A stretch of 7,199 bases of DNA from Desulfovibrio sp. OttesenSCG-928-G15 (GTDB taxonomy: Bacteria > Desulfobacterota > Desulfovibrionia > Desulfovibrionales > Desulfovibrionaceae): NCBI GenBank assembly GCA_030266525.1, contig JAJDIC010000092.1:1-7199 (forward strand). The letters run 5' to 3'. The notes below the pieces were generated by a model, which was given only the letters and a program-made list of their open reading frames with translations, ran no database searches and was not told the DNA's origin. Below, in pieces: positions 1-5,726 of the stretch; the stretch's first letter is position 1; each line of letters opens with the position of its first letter. The position numbers and the translations under genes are program-made.

Positions 1-1433
1 TACCCGCCTTCTGCCGCAAGCTTGTCCATCTTGGTCACGTTGCGCAGCTTGTCTTCCGTAACAATCAGGTCGCCGTTATAGGTAACATTGCCCAGCTTGT
101 ATTTCGGGCCTTCATGTACCGGGAAGGTCACGCGAATGCCGTCGTCTTCGTAGTCGATTTTGGGCGGGGCAACGGTAATGTCCATGTAGCCCCGGTCAAG
201 ATAATAGGCGTTGATGACGGATGAGTCGCGCTCAATCAACTCTTCCTTCAAAATGCCCTTGCCGGTCATCCAGGAAAGGATGCCGCGTTCGGTCAGCATG
301 AGCTGATCCTTGACATCGCCTTCGTCCAGTTCGGTTATGCCGTCAATCTTGACTTCTTTTATGTACAGCTGCTTACCCTCGGTAATATTGAGGGTAAGAT
401 TTGTGGTTCCGTTGGCGCTCGGGGTTTGGGCCGTGTCTATCTTGGCAAGATAGAAGCCCTTTTTGCGATACAACTCCAGAACTTTGGTGATATCGTCCGC
501 AAGTACGCTTTCGCTCAAAACGCTGCCGGTCTTGGTGGCCATGGCAGAGGTAACATCATCTTCATCCAGTTCGTCTGTGCCGTTGACGGTAATGGTGTCT
601 ACCTTGGGCCGTTCGACAACCGTATACACGAGGTGCGTACCGTCGGAGCGCTGTTCCGTATTGACAGAAACGTCGCTGAAATAGCCAAGGTCCCAAATCT
701 GTTTGATGTCCTGGTCAATGGAAACTGCGTCAGGCCGGTCGCCCCTGCGGGTGGAGATGCGCATCATGACCACATCCGGGTCCAGCACTTTTGTGCCGCG
801 CACTTCAACTCCGGCAATGCCGCCAGCTTTATGTCCGGCAGCGCGGCCTGTGTGCGCTGCAGCCGGGGCGCTGCCCTCTTCCACGATGGGGTTAATGGGC
901 GGGGCGGGCATTTCGTTGGCAACGGCCCCTGCCAGCTCATCCATGGCGTAGCCCATGTTGGCCTGGCCGCTTTTTTGCTCTACAAACATGGGTTTGGGTG
1001 GTTCAGAGGCGTTTGTGCTGACCATGCGGGCGTCTACGCTCATGGCCGAGCCAACCTGGTTGACACTGCCGTAAACAACGTGGCTTGCGCCGGTGGCGGC
1101 GGCAAGTTTGCGTATGGCGGCAGCATCAAGGGAAGAAATCTTTTTGGAGGCAAGGGCTTTTTGCATTTCTGCCTGGGAAACAACAGAAACCCCGTGCGCG
1201 CCAATACGCCTGGTCAGCATTTCTGTAAATTCGGCGTCGGATGTAGCGTCCGGATTGTCCGCGTGAACCTGGAAGGGCAGCACAAGCACCCGTGAGCCTT
1301 TGGCCTTCGCCTTTGCCGCAGTGGCAGGCGAGGCAACCGTCATTCCCCCCGTCAAGAGGAAAAGGGCGAGTGCGACCAGTATCATGCGGTGCGATACTGG
1401 TGAAAAATGGCCTTGTTCAGCGCGTCTGCTCAT
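1..1433 (-). CDS. bamA: Outer membrane protein assembly factor BamA (Omp85), N-terminal part, 3' end beyond window
   Basis: I translated this open frame by hand; 477 codons run uninterrupted from ATG at 1433-1431 to the window edge. BamA is the central subunit of the BAM complex, which folds and inserts beta-barrel proteins into the outer membrane. Residues 17-40 form a signal peptide (hydrophobic MILVALALFLL, Ala-rich cleavage region SPATAA). Residues ~47-174 look like a TolB N-terminal-type alpha/beta domain: strand RVLVLPF at 48-54 and ASHVVYGSVNQVG at ~116-128. A Pro/Ala/Gly-rich linker (~175-204) follows. POTRA domains then come at ~205-276 (IWDLGYFSDVSV), ~277-355 (LYRKKGFYLAKI), ~356-443 (YYLDRGYMDITV) and from ~444, the last truncated by the window edge. 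The start is favoured by a good Shine-Dalgarno GGAG 6 nt upstream and by overlap with the lolD end; ATG at residue 17 lacks such a site. The barrel is not visible, so the BamA call rests on the POTRA repeats and context. Confidence 0.9.
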   Translation of the reverse strand, partial: MSRRAEQGHFSPVSHRMILVALALFLLTGGMTVASPATAAKAKAKGSRVLVLPFQVHADNPDATSDAEFTEMLTRRIGAHGVSVVSQAEMQKALASKKISSLDAAAIRKLAAATGASHVVYGSVNQVGSAMSVDARMVSTNASEPPKPMFVEQKSGQANMGYAMDELAGAVANEMPAPPINPIVEEGSAPAAAHTGRAAGHKAGGIAGVEVRGTKVLDPDVVMMRISTRRGDRPDAVSIDQDIKQIWDLGYFSDVSVNTEQRSDGTHLVYTVVERPKVDTITVNGTDELDEDDVTSAMATKTGSVLSESVLADDITKVLELYRKKGFYLAKIDTAQTPSANGTTNLTLNITEGKQLYIKEVKIDGITELDEGDVKDQLMLTERGILSWMTGKGILKEELIERDSSVINAYYLDRGYMDITVAPPKIDYEDDGIRVTFPVHEGPKYKLGNVTYNGDLIVTEDKLRNVTKMDKLAAEGG

Positions 1434-2133
1434 ACAGATCTCCGGACTTTAATTCAAAACACCTGCCCATACGATCGGCAAGTTCTGGATTGTGCGTTAC
1501 TATTATCATCGACATATCATGGTCGGCATTCAACCCGAGCAACAAGTCGGCAACCCTGTTGCCGTTCTTTTCATCCAGGTTTCCCGTAGGCTCGTCAGCC
1601 AGAAGCACCTTGGGCTTCAGCACTATGGCCCTGGCTATGGCGGCCCGCTGGCGCTCTCCGCCGGAAAGCTTGCCCACAGAAAAATTTTCCCTCTGGGAAA
1701 GGCCCACGCGGCCAAGTACTTCTCGGGCCATCTCCATGGCTTCCTTGCGCGGCGTTCCGCCGATAACGGCCTGCATGGCAACGTTTTCAGCGGTTGTGAA
1801 TTCCGGCAGCAAGTGGTGCGCCTGAAAAACAAAGCCTATATCCCTGTTGCGTACTGCGGCTTTTTCCGTGGCGTCCATAGCGCCGACATCGCGTCCGCAA
1901 AACCATAACTCGCCGGAGCTTTTGTCTGCCAGCGTGCCCAGTATGTGCAGCAGTGTCGATTTGCCGGAGCCGGAAGCTCCCACCACCGCAACAGTTTCTC
2001 CCTGCTTTATGTCCAGGGAAACCGAGCGCAGAATGCGTATTTCTTCACCCTGACCGTCAAACTCTTTGCAGAGACTTTTGAGCGAGTACAGCAGAGCGGA
2101 AGAATCCGGTAAAAGTGAAGCTCCTGACGCCAT
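1417..2133 (-). CDS. lolD: Lipoprotein-releasing system ATP-binding protein LolD
   Basis: LolD is the cytoplasmic ATPase that powers LolC/E, which extracts outer-membrane lipoproteins from the inner membrane and hands them to LolA. With the ATG at 2133 the protein has 238 residues, close to the usual ~230. All ABC motifs are present (numbering from 2133): Walker A GASGSGKST at 52-60, Q-loop Gln104 in GFVFQ, signature LSGGERQ at 156-162, Walker B VLLADEPT at 176-183, and switch His214. The motif GFVFQAHHLLPEFTTAENV is typical of the LolD/MacB/FtsE group, and lolC upstream plus bamA downstream favour LolD. The start is uncertain. The frame stays open to a GTG at 2211, which would add 26 residues and has a partial GGGA site 4 nt upstream. 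The ATG at 2133 has GGAG 14 nt upstream, rather far, but matches the family's usual N-terminus. The 3' end overlaps bamA by 17 nt. Confidence 0.93.
   Translation of the reverse strand: MASGASLLPDSSALLYSLKSLCKEFDGQGEEIRILRSVSLDIKQGETVAVVGASGSGKSTLLHILGTLADKSSGELWFCGRDVGAMDATEKAAVRNRDIGFVFQAHHLLPEFTTAENVAMQAVIGGTPRKEAMEMAREVLGRVGLSQRENFSVGKLSGGERQRAAIARAIVLKPKVLLADEPTGNLDEKNGNRVADLLLGLNADHDMSMIIVTHNPELADRMGRCFELKSGDLYEQTR
1440..1443 (-). promoter_or_regulatory. Ribosome binding site of bamA inside lolD
   Basis: On the minus strand GGAG sits 6 nt before the ATG at 1433. It lies within the last codons of lolD, and the bamA ATG overlaps the lolD coding end by 17 nt. This suggests translational coupling of the two genes and decides the bamA start in favour of 1433 over the in-frame ATG 16 codons later. 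Confidence 0.7.
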
Positions 2134-2279
2134 GTGTGTCTTGCAATCTCCGCCAACGAAAAAGAGGAATATCCCCTGTAGAACGCCTTCATGTACACCG
2201 AAACGCGTCACTGTATCCCGGGACGGTCCCTTTTACAAGTGCGAAGCCTCGAGCAAGGGTGCCGGGATTGCAGGCCGAG

Positions 2280-2312
2280 AAGCCTACACTTTTTCTAGGC
2301 TTTATCTAGAAA
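2280..2312 (-). repeat. Two overlapping, mutually exclusive inverted repeats
   Basis: Arms TTTCTAG (2292-2298) and CTAGAAA (2306-2312) are perfect 7-bp complements around a 7-nt spacer. Arms AAGCCTA (2280-2286) and TAGGCTT (2296-2302) are perfect 7-bp complements around a 9-nt spacer. The two pairs share 2296-2298 and each right or left arm invades the other's loop, so only one hairpin can form at a time. The first repeat lies across the spacer and -10 of the candidate promoter, as an operator would. Which role applies, if any, cannot be told from sequence. Confidence 0.5.
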
Positions 2313-2320
2313 CTTGGCAA
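2292..2320 (-). promoter_or_regulatory. Candidate sigma70-type promoter for lolD-bamA
   Basis: On the minus strand TTGCCA (2320-2315, 5 of 6 to TTGACA) and TAGAAA (2297-2292, 4 of 6 to TATAAT) are separated by 17 nt. The position suits transcription of lolD-bamA, with a leader of about 150 nt to the ATG at 2133 or about 75 nt to the GTG at 2211. The -10 match is modest and the AT-rich surroundings raise the chance of a false positive. Confidence 0.35.
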
Positions 2321-2459
2321 ATGTCGATACCTATTGACTATTTTTCGCAAAAAAAATTTCACGCCTCATTTCCCAAAGCGCTAAAAAATTACAAAACACT
2401 ACGCTCCGTAAGATATAAGCTCGTAACTCGCTAGATTGTCGGGAAGTATTTTTTTTACG

Positions 2460-2489
2460 AAAAAAAAGAAAAAGGCGACAAAAAATCGC
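2460..2489 (-). terminator. Candidate weak intrinsic terminator downstream of lolC
   Basis: On the minus strand a short hairpin GCGA-TTTTTTG-TCGC (2489-2475) is followed by CC and a 14-nt T-rich tract with one interruption (2473-2460). It lies about 190 nt after the lolC stop. The stem is only 4 bp, so termination would be inefficient or the resemblance may be fortuitous in an AT-rich stretch. Confidence 0.35.
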
Positions 2490-2677
2490 GGCAAGAGAAG
2501 TGAGAGGGAACCGGGCTATACAGTGAAGAACAGAATTCTTTCGCCATACAAAGCACAAACACCAGGCCAAAGCATGCCGGATTATCGCCGTCCGGCTACT
2601 CACAAAGGGGGACGCGAAGCGATCCTTTTCCCTTGATTTTTCAGCCGTCAGCGCCAGTCGGGAAACGCAACGTTGCC

Positions 2678-3907
2678 TCAGTCGTGGCGAAGGGCTTCGA
2701 CGGGCTCCAGGCTGGCTGCTTGTCGCGCGGGATACAGTGTGGCCAGAAAACACAGGACCATTGCGCCGACGCCGGTAAGCACCACGTCCGGCCACTCCAG
2801 CAATACCGGAAGATAGTCCAGCGAATACACGCCTTTGGGAAGCTCGATGAATTTATATTTGGTAAGCAGGAAGCTGGTTCCCAGGCCGAAAACATAGCCG
2901 AGTGACGTGCCCATGAACCCGATCACCAGTCCCTGGGTAATAAAAATACGCCGAATCATGGCCCTGGTTGCCCCGAGTGACATCATGACCGCGATGTCAC
3001 GGGTTTTTTCCATAACCAGCATGACCAGTGCAGTAACAATGGAGAAAGAGCCGACCAGCACAACAAGGGTAAGAATAATGGCCATGGCTGCCTTTTCCAG
3101 TTTGAGCGCGGCAAAGAGGTTGGCGTTCATTTCCATCCAGGTGTTGGCGTAGAGTGAACTGTCCTGGGCGATTTCCATGGCGTTTGTGATGATTTGAGGT
3201 ACCTTGTAGACGTCGTCCACGGCCACCTCAATGCCGGACACCACTTTTTCCGTCCAGCCAAGTACTTCTCTGGCGTTATCCAAGGTGGTGAAGGCGAGTG
3301 CCGTGTCGTAATCGGAAAGGCCTATGGAAAACAGGCCGACAACCCTGAAAGGCATGATATTGGGGGTAAAGCCGGCAGAAGATTGCTGACCGGAAGGGGC
3401 CATCAGGTTTACCCGGCTGCCGAGTTCCACAGAGAGCTTGCGGGCCAGGGCTTCACCGATAATCAGGCCGGGGAGTCCGTCCTCGTTGTTCAGGTCTTCC
3501 ACCGAGCCTTGGGTGACTTTTTTGAGGCCGCCAAGCACTTGTGGCGCTGTTGCCGGGTCGATGCCGCGCAAATATACGCCGCTGCCGCCCCCATGCCCGG
3601 AAATAAGTACGCCGGAATGGATGAAGGGGGTGGCTCCGGTAACGCCCTTGGCCTGGACGAGTTTGTCCACAATGTCGTTGTATTCGAGAATACGCCCGCG
3701 GACGCTGTAGATAACGGCGTGAGAAGTCATGCCGATAATCTTGTCGCGCAGATCGGTGGTAAAGCCGTTCATTACGCCCATGACCACAATAAGTGAGGCA
3801 ACGCCCAGGGCAACTCCGGCGACGGATATCCAGGAAATAACGGAAATGAAGGCTTGACCGCTACGGGCAAAGAGGTAGCGCAGGGCGACGAAGAGTTCAA
3901 AACGCAT
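2678..3907 (-). CDS. lolC: Lipoprotein-releasing ABC transporter permease, LolC/LolE family
   Basis: This is the inner-membrane permease of the Lol system, pairing with LolD to release outer-membrane lipoproteins to the chaperone LolA. The 409-residue length is usual for the family. Topology follows the type VII/FtsX fold: TM1 ~19-46, a large periplasmic domain ~47-272, then TM2 ~273-298, TM3 ~322-349 and TM4 ~373-395. Family hallmarks include NGF at 47-49, the FtsX segment MEKTRDIAVMMSLGAT at 299-314 and the end LYPARQAASLEPVEALRHD. Residues ~170-188 (PSGQQ...FTPNIMPFRVVG) align by eye with the LolC Hook region that recruits LolA, but look shorter than the E. coli Hook. Only one permease gene is present here, so it may act as a homodimeric LolC/E hybrid (LolF type); a separate LolE elsewhere is not excluded. 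It starts 14 nt after lysS with only a weak ribosome site, suggesting co-transcription. lolD follows after a long gap. Confidence 0.93.
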   Translation of the reverse strand: MRFELFVALRYLFARSGQAFISVISWISVAGVALGVASLIVVMGVMNGFTTDLRDKIIGMTSHAVIYSVRGRILEYNDIVDKLVQAKGVTGATPFIHSGVLISGHGGGSGVYLRGIDPATAPQVLGGLKKVTQGSVEDLNNEDGLPGLIIGEALARKLSVELGSRVNLMAPSGQQSSAGFTPNIMPFRVVGLFSIGLSDYDTALAFTTLDNAREVLGWTEKVVSGIEVAVDDVYKVPQIITNAMEIAQDSSLYANTWMEMNANLFAALKLEKAAMAIILTLVVLVGSFSIVTALVMLVMEKTRDIAVMMSLGATRAMIRRIFITQGLVIGFMGTSLGYVFGLGTSFLLTKYKFIELPKGVYSLDYLPVLLEWPDVVLTGVGAMVLCFLATLYPARQAASLEPVEALRHD

Positions 3908-3921
3908 GGGCTGGGCGGACC

Positions 3922-5562
3922 CTAGCTTTCCGGCTTGAGCAGGGGGAAAAGAATGACTTCGCGGATAGACGGCGAGTTGGTCAGCAGCATGACCAGGCGG
4001 TCAATGCCGATCCCCTGCCCGGCAGCGGGAGGCATGCCGTACTCCAGGGCCCGCAGGTAGTCTTCATCCATGGAATGGGCTTCTTCGTCCCCGGCTGTGC
4101 GCTCTGCGACCTGTTCTTCAAAGCGCATGCGCTGATCGGCAGGGTCGTTCAGTTCGGAAAAGGCGTTGGATAGTTCCCGGCCCGCGATGAACAGTTCGTA
4201 CCTGTCCGTCACATCGGGGTTTTCTTCGTTACGCCTGGACAGTGGAGAAATTTCCGTGGGGTAGTGGTAGATGAAATGCGGCTGGATGAGTTTTGGCTCC
4301 ACATCCAGATCAAACAGCTTGGCCTGTAGCTTGCCCAGCTTTTCTCCGGCAATCACTTTTTCGCCGCGCTGACGTATATAGCGGCTCAGGGCTTCGGAAT
4401 CCCAATAAAAGTCCGGTTTGTGGCCGCCTATTTCTTCCAGCGAACCGAAAAAGCTCAGTCGCTTCCATGTTCCGGGAGTAAGGTCTATTTCGTATTCCTG
4501 ATACTGGATGACGTGTGTGCCGCATACAGAAAGCGCAAGATGGCCGATCAGTCGCTCGGTCAGGTCCATGAGGTCTGTGTAGGTGGCATAGGCCCAGTAA
4601 AATTCACACATGGTAAATTCCGGGTTGTGCCTGACTGAAATGCCTTCGTTACGAAAGTTGCGGTTAATCTCAAAAACTTTTTCAAACCCCCCCACCAGTA
4701 GGCGCTTAAGATACAACTCCGGGGCAATGCGCATGTACAGGCGCATATCCAGGGCATTGTGGTGGGTGGTAAAGGGCTTTGCGGCAGCGCCGCCGGGAAT
4801 GGGTTGCAGCATGGGGGTTTCTACTTCCAGAAACCCTTCCTGCTCCATGAACATGCGAAATTCGCGCATGATTTTTATGCGCTTGGCGAAAATATCGCGC
4901 GTGCGTTCCGTGACTATCAGGTCGACATAGCGTTGCCTGTAGCGGGTTTCCACGTCTTTCAGGCCGTGATATTTTTCCGGCAGGGGGCGAATGGACTTGG
5001 TCAGGAGCTTGAGGAAGTGACATTCAAGGGTAAGCTCGTCAGTCTTGGTACGAAACAGCTTGCCGCGCACGCCGACAATGTCGCCCGTGTCCAGCTTGCG
5101 GAAAGTGGCGTAGTCGTTTTCGCCGAGTATTTCCTTTGCGGCGTAGCACTGAATCCGACCGGTCGCATCCATGAGGTGGAAAAAGGCGACCTTGCCGAAT
5201 GAGCGAAGAGAGACAATACGCCCGGCAAGCGAAAATTCCTTTCCTTCTGCTTCCAGTGCTTCCGAGAGCTTGCTCTCGTTGTTTGCCATCACGGCAGCGG
5301 CATCGTCGGTTTTGACAAAGCCGTTGGCATAGAGGCTCGACCCGGAGTCGAGAATTTCGCAGGATTTGACAACGCGGTTTTTGACCACTTCATTCAATTC
5401 GTCGCGCGAGGCAAGAGCCTCCAGCATGGGCATGAAGTAGCAAACCTGCGCGGATTTGCTGCCTATCTTGACTGCGGGCTTTTTGGGGGCATTGCCGCCC
5501 CGTTGCCCTTGGCCGGGCTGGGGCGGTCTGCCGGGCTGTTGCGGATGATCAGATGAGCTCAA
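3922..5562 (-). CDS. lysS: Lysyl-tRNA synthetase, class II, with N-terminal extension
   Basis: This cytoplasmic enzyme charges tRNA-Lys with lysine using ATP. Numbering here is from the GTG at 5571. An OB-fold anticodon-binding domain spans ~115-200 (FSLAGRIVSLRSFGKVAFFHL, GDIVGVRG), followed by the class II catalytic core. Motif 2 is FRNEG at 306-310 followed by HNPEFTMCEFYWAY, and motif 3 is GIGIDR at 520-525, running into REVILFP. The core from Met49 is 501 residues, matching ordinary LysS. Before it lies a ~48-residue Pro/Gly/Gln/Lys-rich, probably disordered extension. The start is ambiguous. GTG at 5571 has no spaced Shine-Dalgarno. TTG at 5562 has GGAG 8 nt upstream and is chosen here. 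ATGs at 5433 and 5427 give the standard length but lack a well-placed site. An in-frame TAG at 5601-5599 bounds the frame. It is the first gene of the probable lysS-lolC unit. Confidence 0.95.
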   Translation of the reverse strand: MSSSDHPQQPGRPPQPGQGQRGGNAPKKPAVKIGSKSAQVCYFMPMLEALASRDELNEVVKNRVVKSCEILDSGSSLYANGFVKTDDAAAVMANNESKLSEALEAEGKEFSLAGRIVSLRSFGKVAFFHLMDATGRIQCYAAKEILGENDYATFRKLDTGDIVGVRGKLFRTKTDELTLECHFLKLLTKSIRPLPEKYHGLKDVETRYRQRYVDLIVTERTRDIFAKRIKIMREFRMFMEQEGFLEVETPMLQPIPGGAAAKPFTTHHNALDMRLYMRIAPELYLKRLLVGGFEKVFEINRNFRNEGISVRHNPEFTMCEFYWAYATYTDLMDLTERLIGHLALSVCGTHVIQYQEYEIDLTPGTWKRLSFFGSLEEIGGHKPDFYWDSEALSRYIRQRGEKVIAGEKLGKLQAKLFDLDVEPKLIQPHFIYHYPTEISPLSRRNEENPDVTDRYELFIAGRELSNAFSELNDPADQRMRFEEQVAERTAGDEEAHSMDEDYLRALEYGMPPAAGQGIGIDRLVMLLTNSPSIREVILFPLLKPES

Positions 5563-5601
5563 AACAGGCACTCCGTGGAAGCGGGAAAATGTAATCCGCT
5601 A

Positions 5602-5630
5602 GCCGTATGCCAAATACGAACGCCAGTCAA
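5602..5630 (-). promoter_or_regulatory. Weak candidate promoter upstream of lysS
   Basis: On the minus strand TTGACT (5630-5625, 5 of 6 to the -35 consensus) is followed after 17 nt by TACGGC (5607-5602), a poor -10 element with only the leading TA conserved. It lies 40 to 70 nt before the possible lysS starts and after the stem-loop that follows the upstream gene, so the location is right, but the -10 match is weak. Confidence 0.25.
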
Positions 5631-5652
5631 GAAAAGTCAGATAGATCAGAGC

Positions 5653-5696
5653 GTATTCTTTATCCGACTGCCGTATGACAGGCGGATAAAGAATAC
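5653..5696 (-). terminator. Perfect 14-bp stem-loop after the glycyl radical enzyme gene
   Basis: Arms GTATTCTTTATCC-G (5653-5666) and CGGATAAAGAATAC (5683-5696) are perfect complements with a 16-nt loop, in which CTG (5668-5670) and CAG (5679-5681) can pair further. It begins about 30 nt beyond the stop of the upstream gene on the minus strand, where a transcript-ending structure is expected. No U-run follows immediately; a T-rich CTTTTCTT lies about 20 nt further on. It may be a terminator, a 3'-end stabilising hairpin, or, since it is also upstream of lysS, a protein-binding site. Confidence 0.5.
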
Positions 5697-5726
5697 CTGC
5701 CGGAGTGGCAGCCCTTGTCTTCCGTA

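Larger units (their letters stand above)
2134..2677. other. Long AT-rich intergenic region between lolC and lolD
   Basis: This gap has no convincing gene on either strand. The middle is strongly AT-rich: 2341-2400 has 19 G/C of 60, and there are several runs of six to eight A or T, including T8-acg-A8 at 2449-2467. From the lolC side it holds a 6-bp inverted repeat with a 9-nt loop at 2576-2596 (GCCGGA/TCCGGC), a weak terminator-like hairpin at 2475-2489, a possible promoter at 2292-2320 with overlapping inverted repeats at 2280-2312, and a short palindrome GGGAC-G-GTCCC at 2220-2230. Minus-strand frames here lack recognisable domains. lolC and lolD work as one transporter, so a gap this long suggests that lolD-bamA has its own promoter, or that sequence was inserted here. 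Confidence 0.6.

Noticed and set aside
426..1295. Long plus-strand open frame of 289 codons
   Set aside because: It lies wholly antisense to bamA, whose translation gives clear POTRA and signal-peptide features; the plus-strand product has no recognisable domain and is Gly/His/Val-rich as expected of a shadow frame.
2436..2636. Plus-strand open frame of 66 codons (TTG start) in the gap
   Set aside because: Its Lys-rich beginning is just the translated A-run, and there is no convincing ribosome site or homology I recognise.
2134..2677. tRNA gene, CRISPR array or insertion-sequence remnant in the gap
   Set aside because: I see no T-loop consensus with CCA-end cloverleaf, no regularly spaced repeats, no transposase-like frame and no paired terminal inverted repeats with target duplication.
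2331..2795. Minus-strand open frame of 154 codons covering much of the lolC-lolD gap
   Set aside because: It overlaps the lolC 3' end by 118 nt in another frame, is Arg/Ser/Phe-rich without domains, and runs through homopolymer tracts.
3194..3796. Plus-strand open frame of 200 codons
   Set aside because: It is antisense to the periplasmic domain of lolC and has no domain features.
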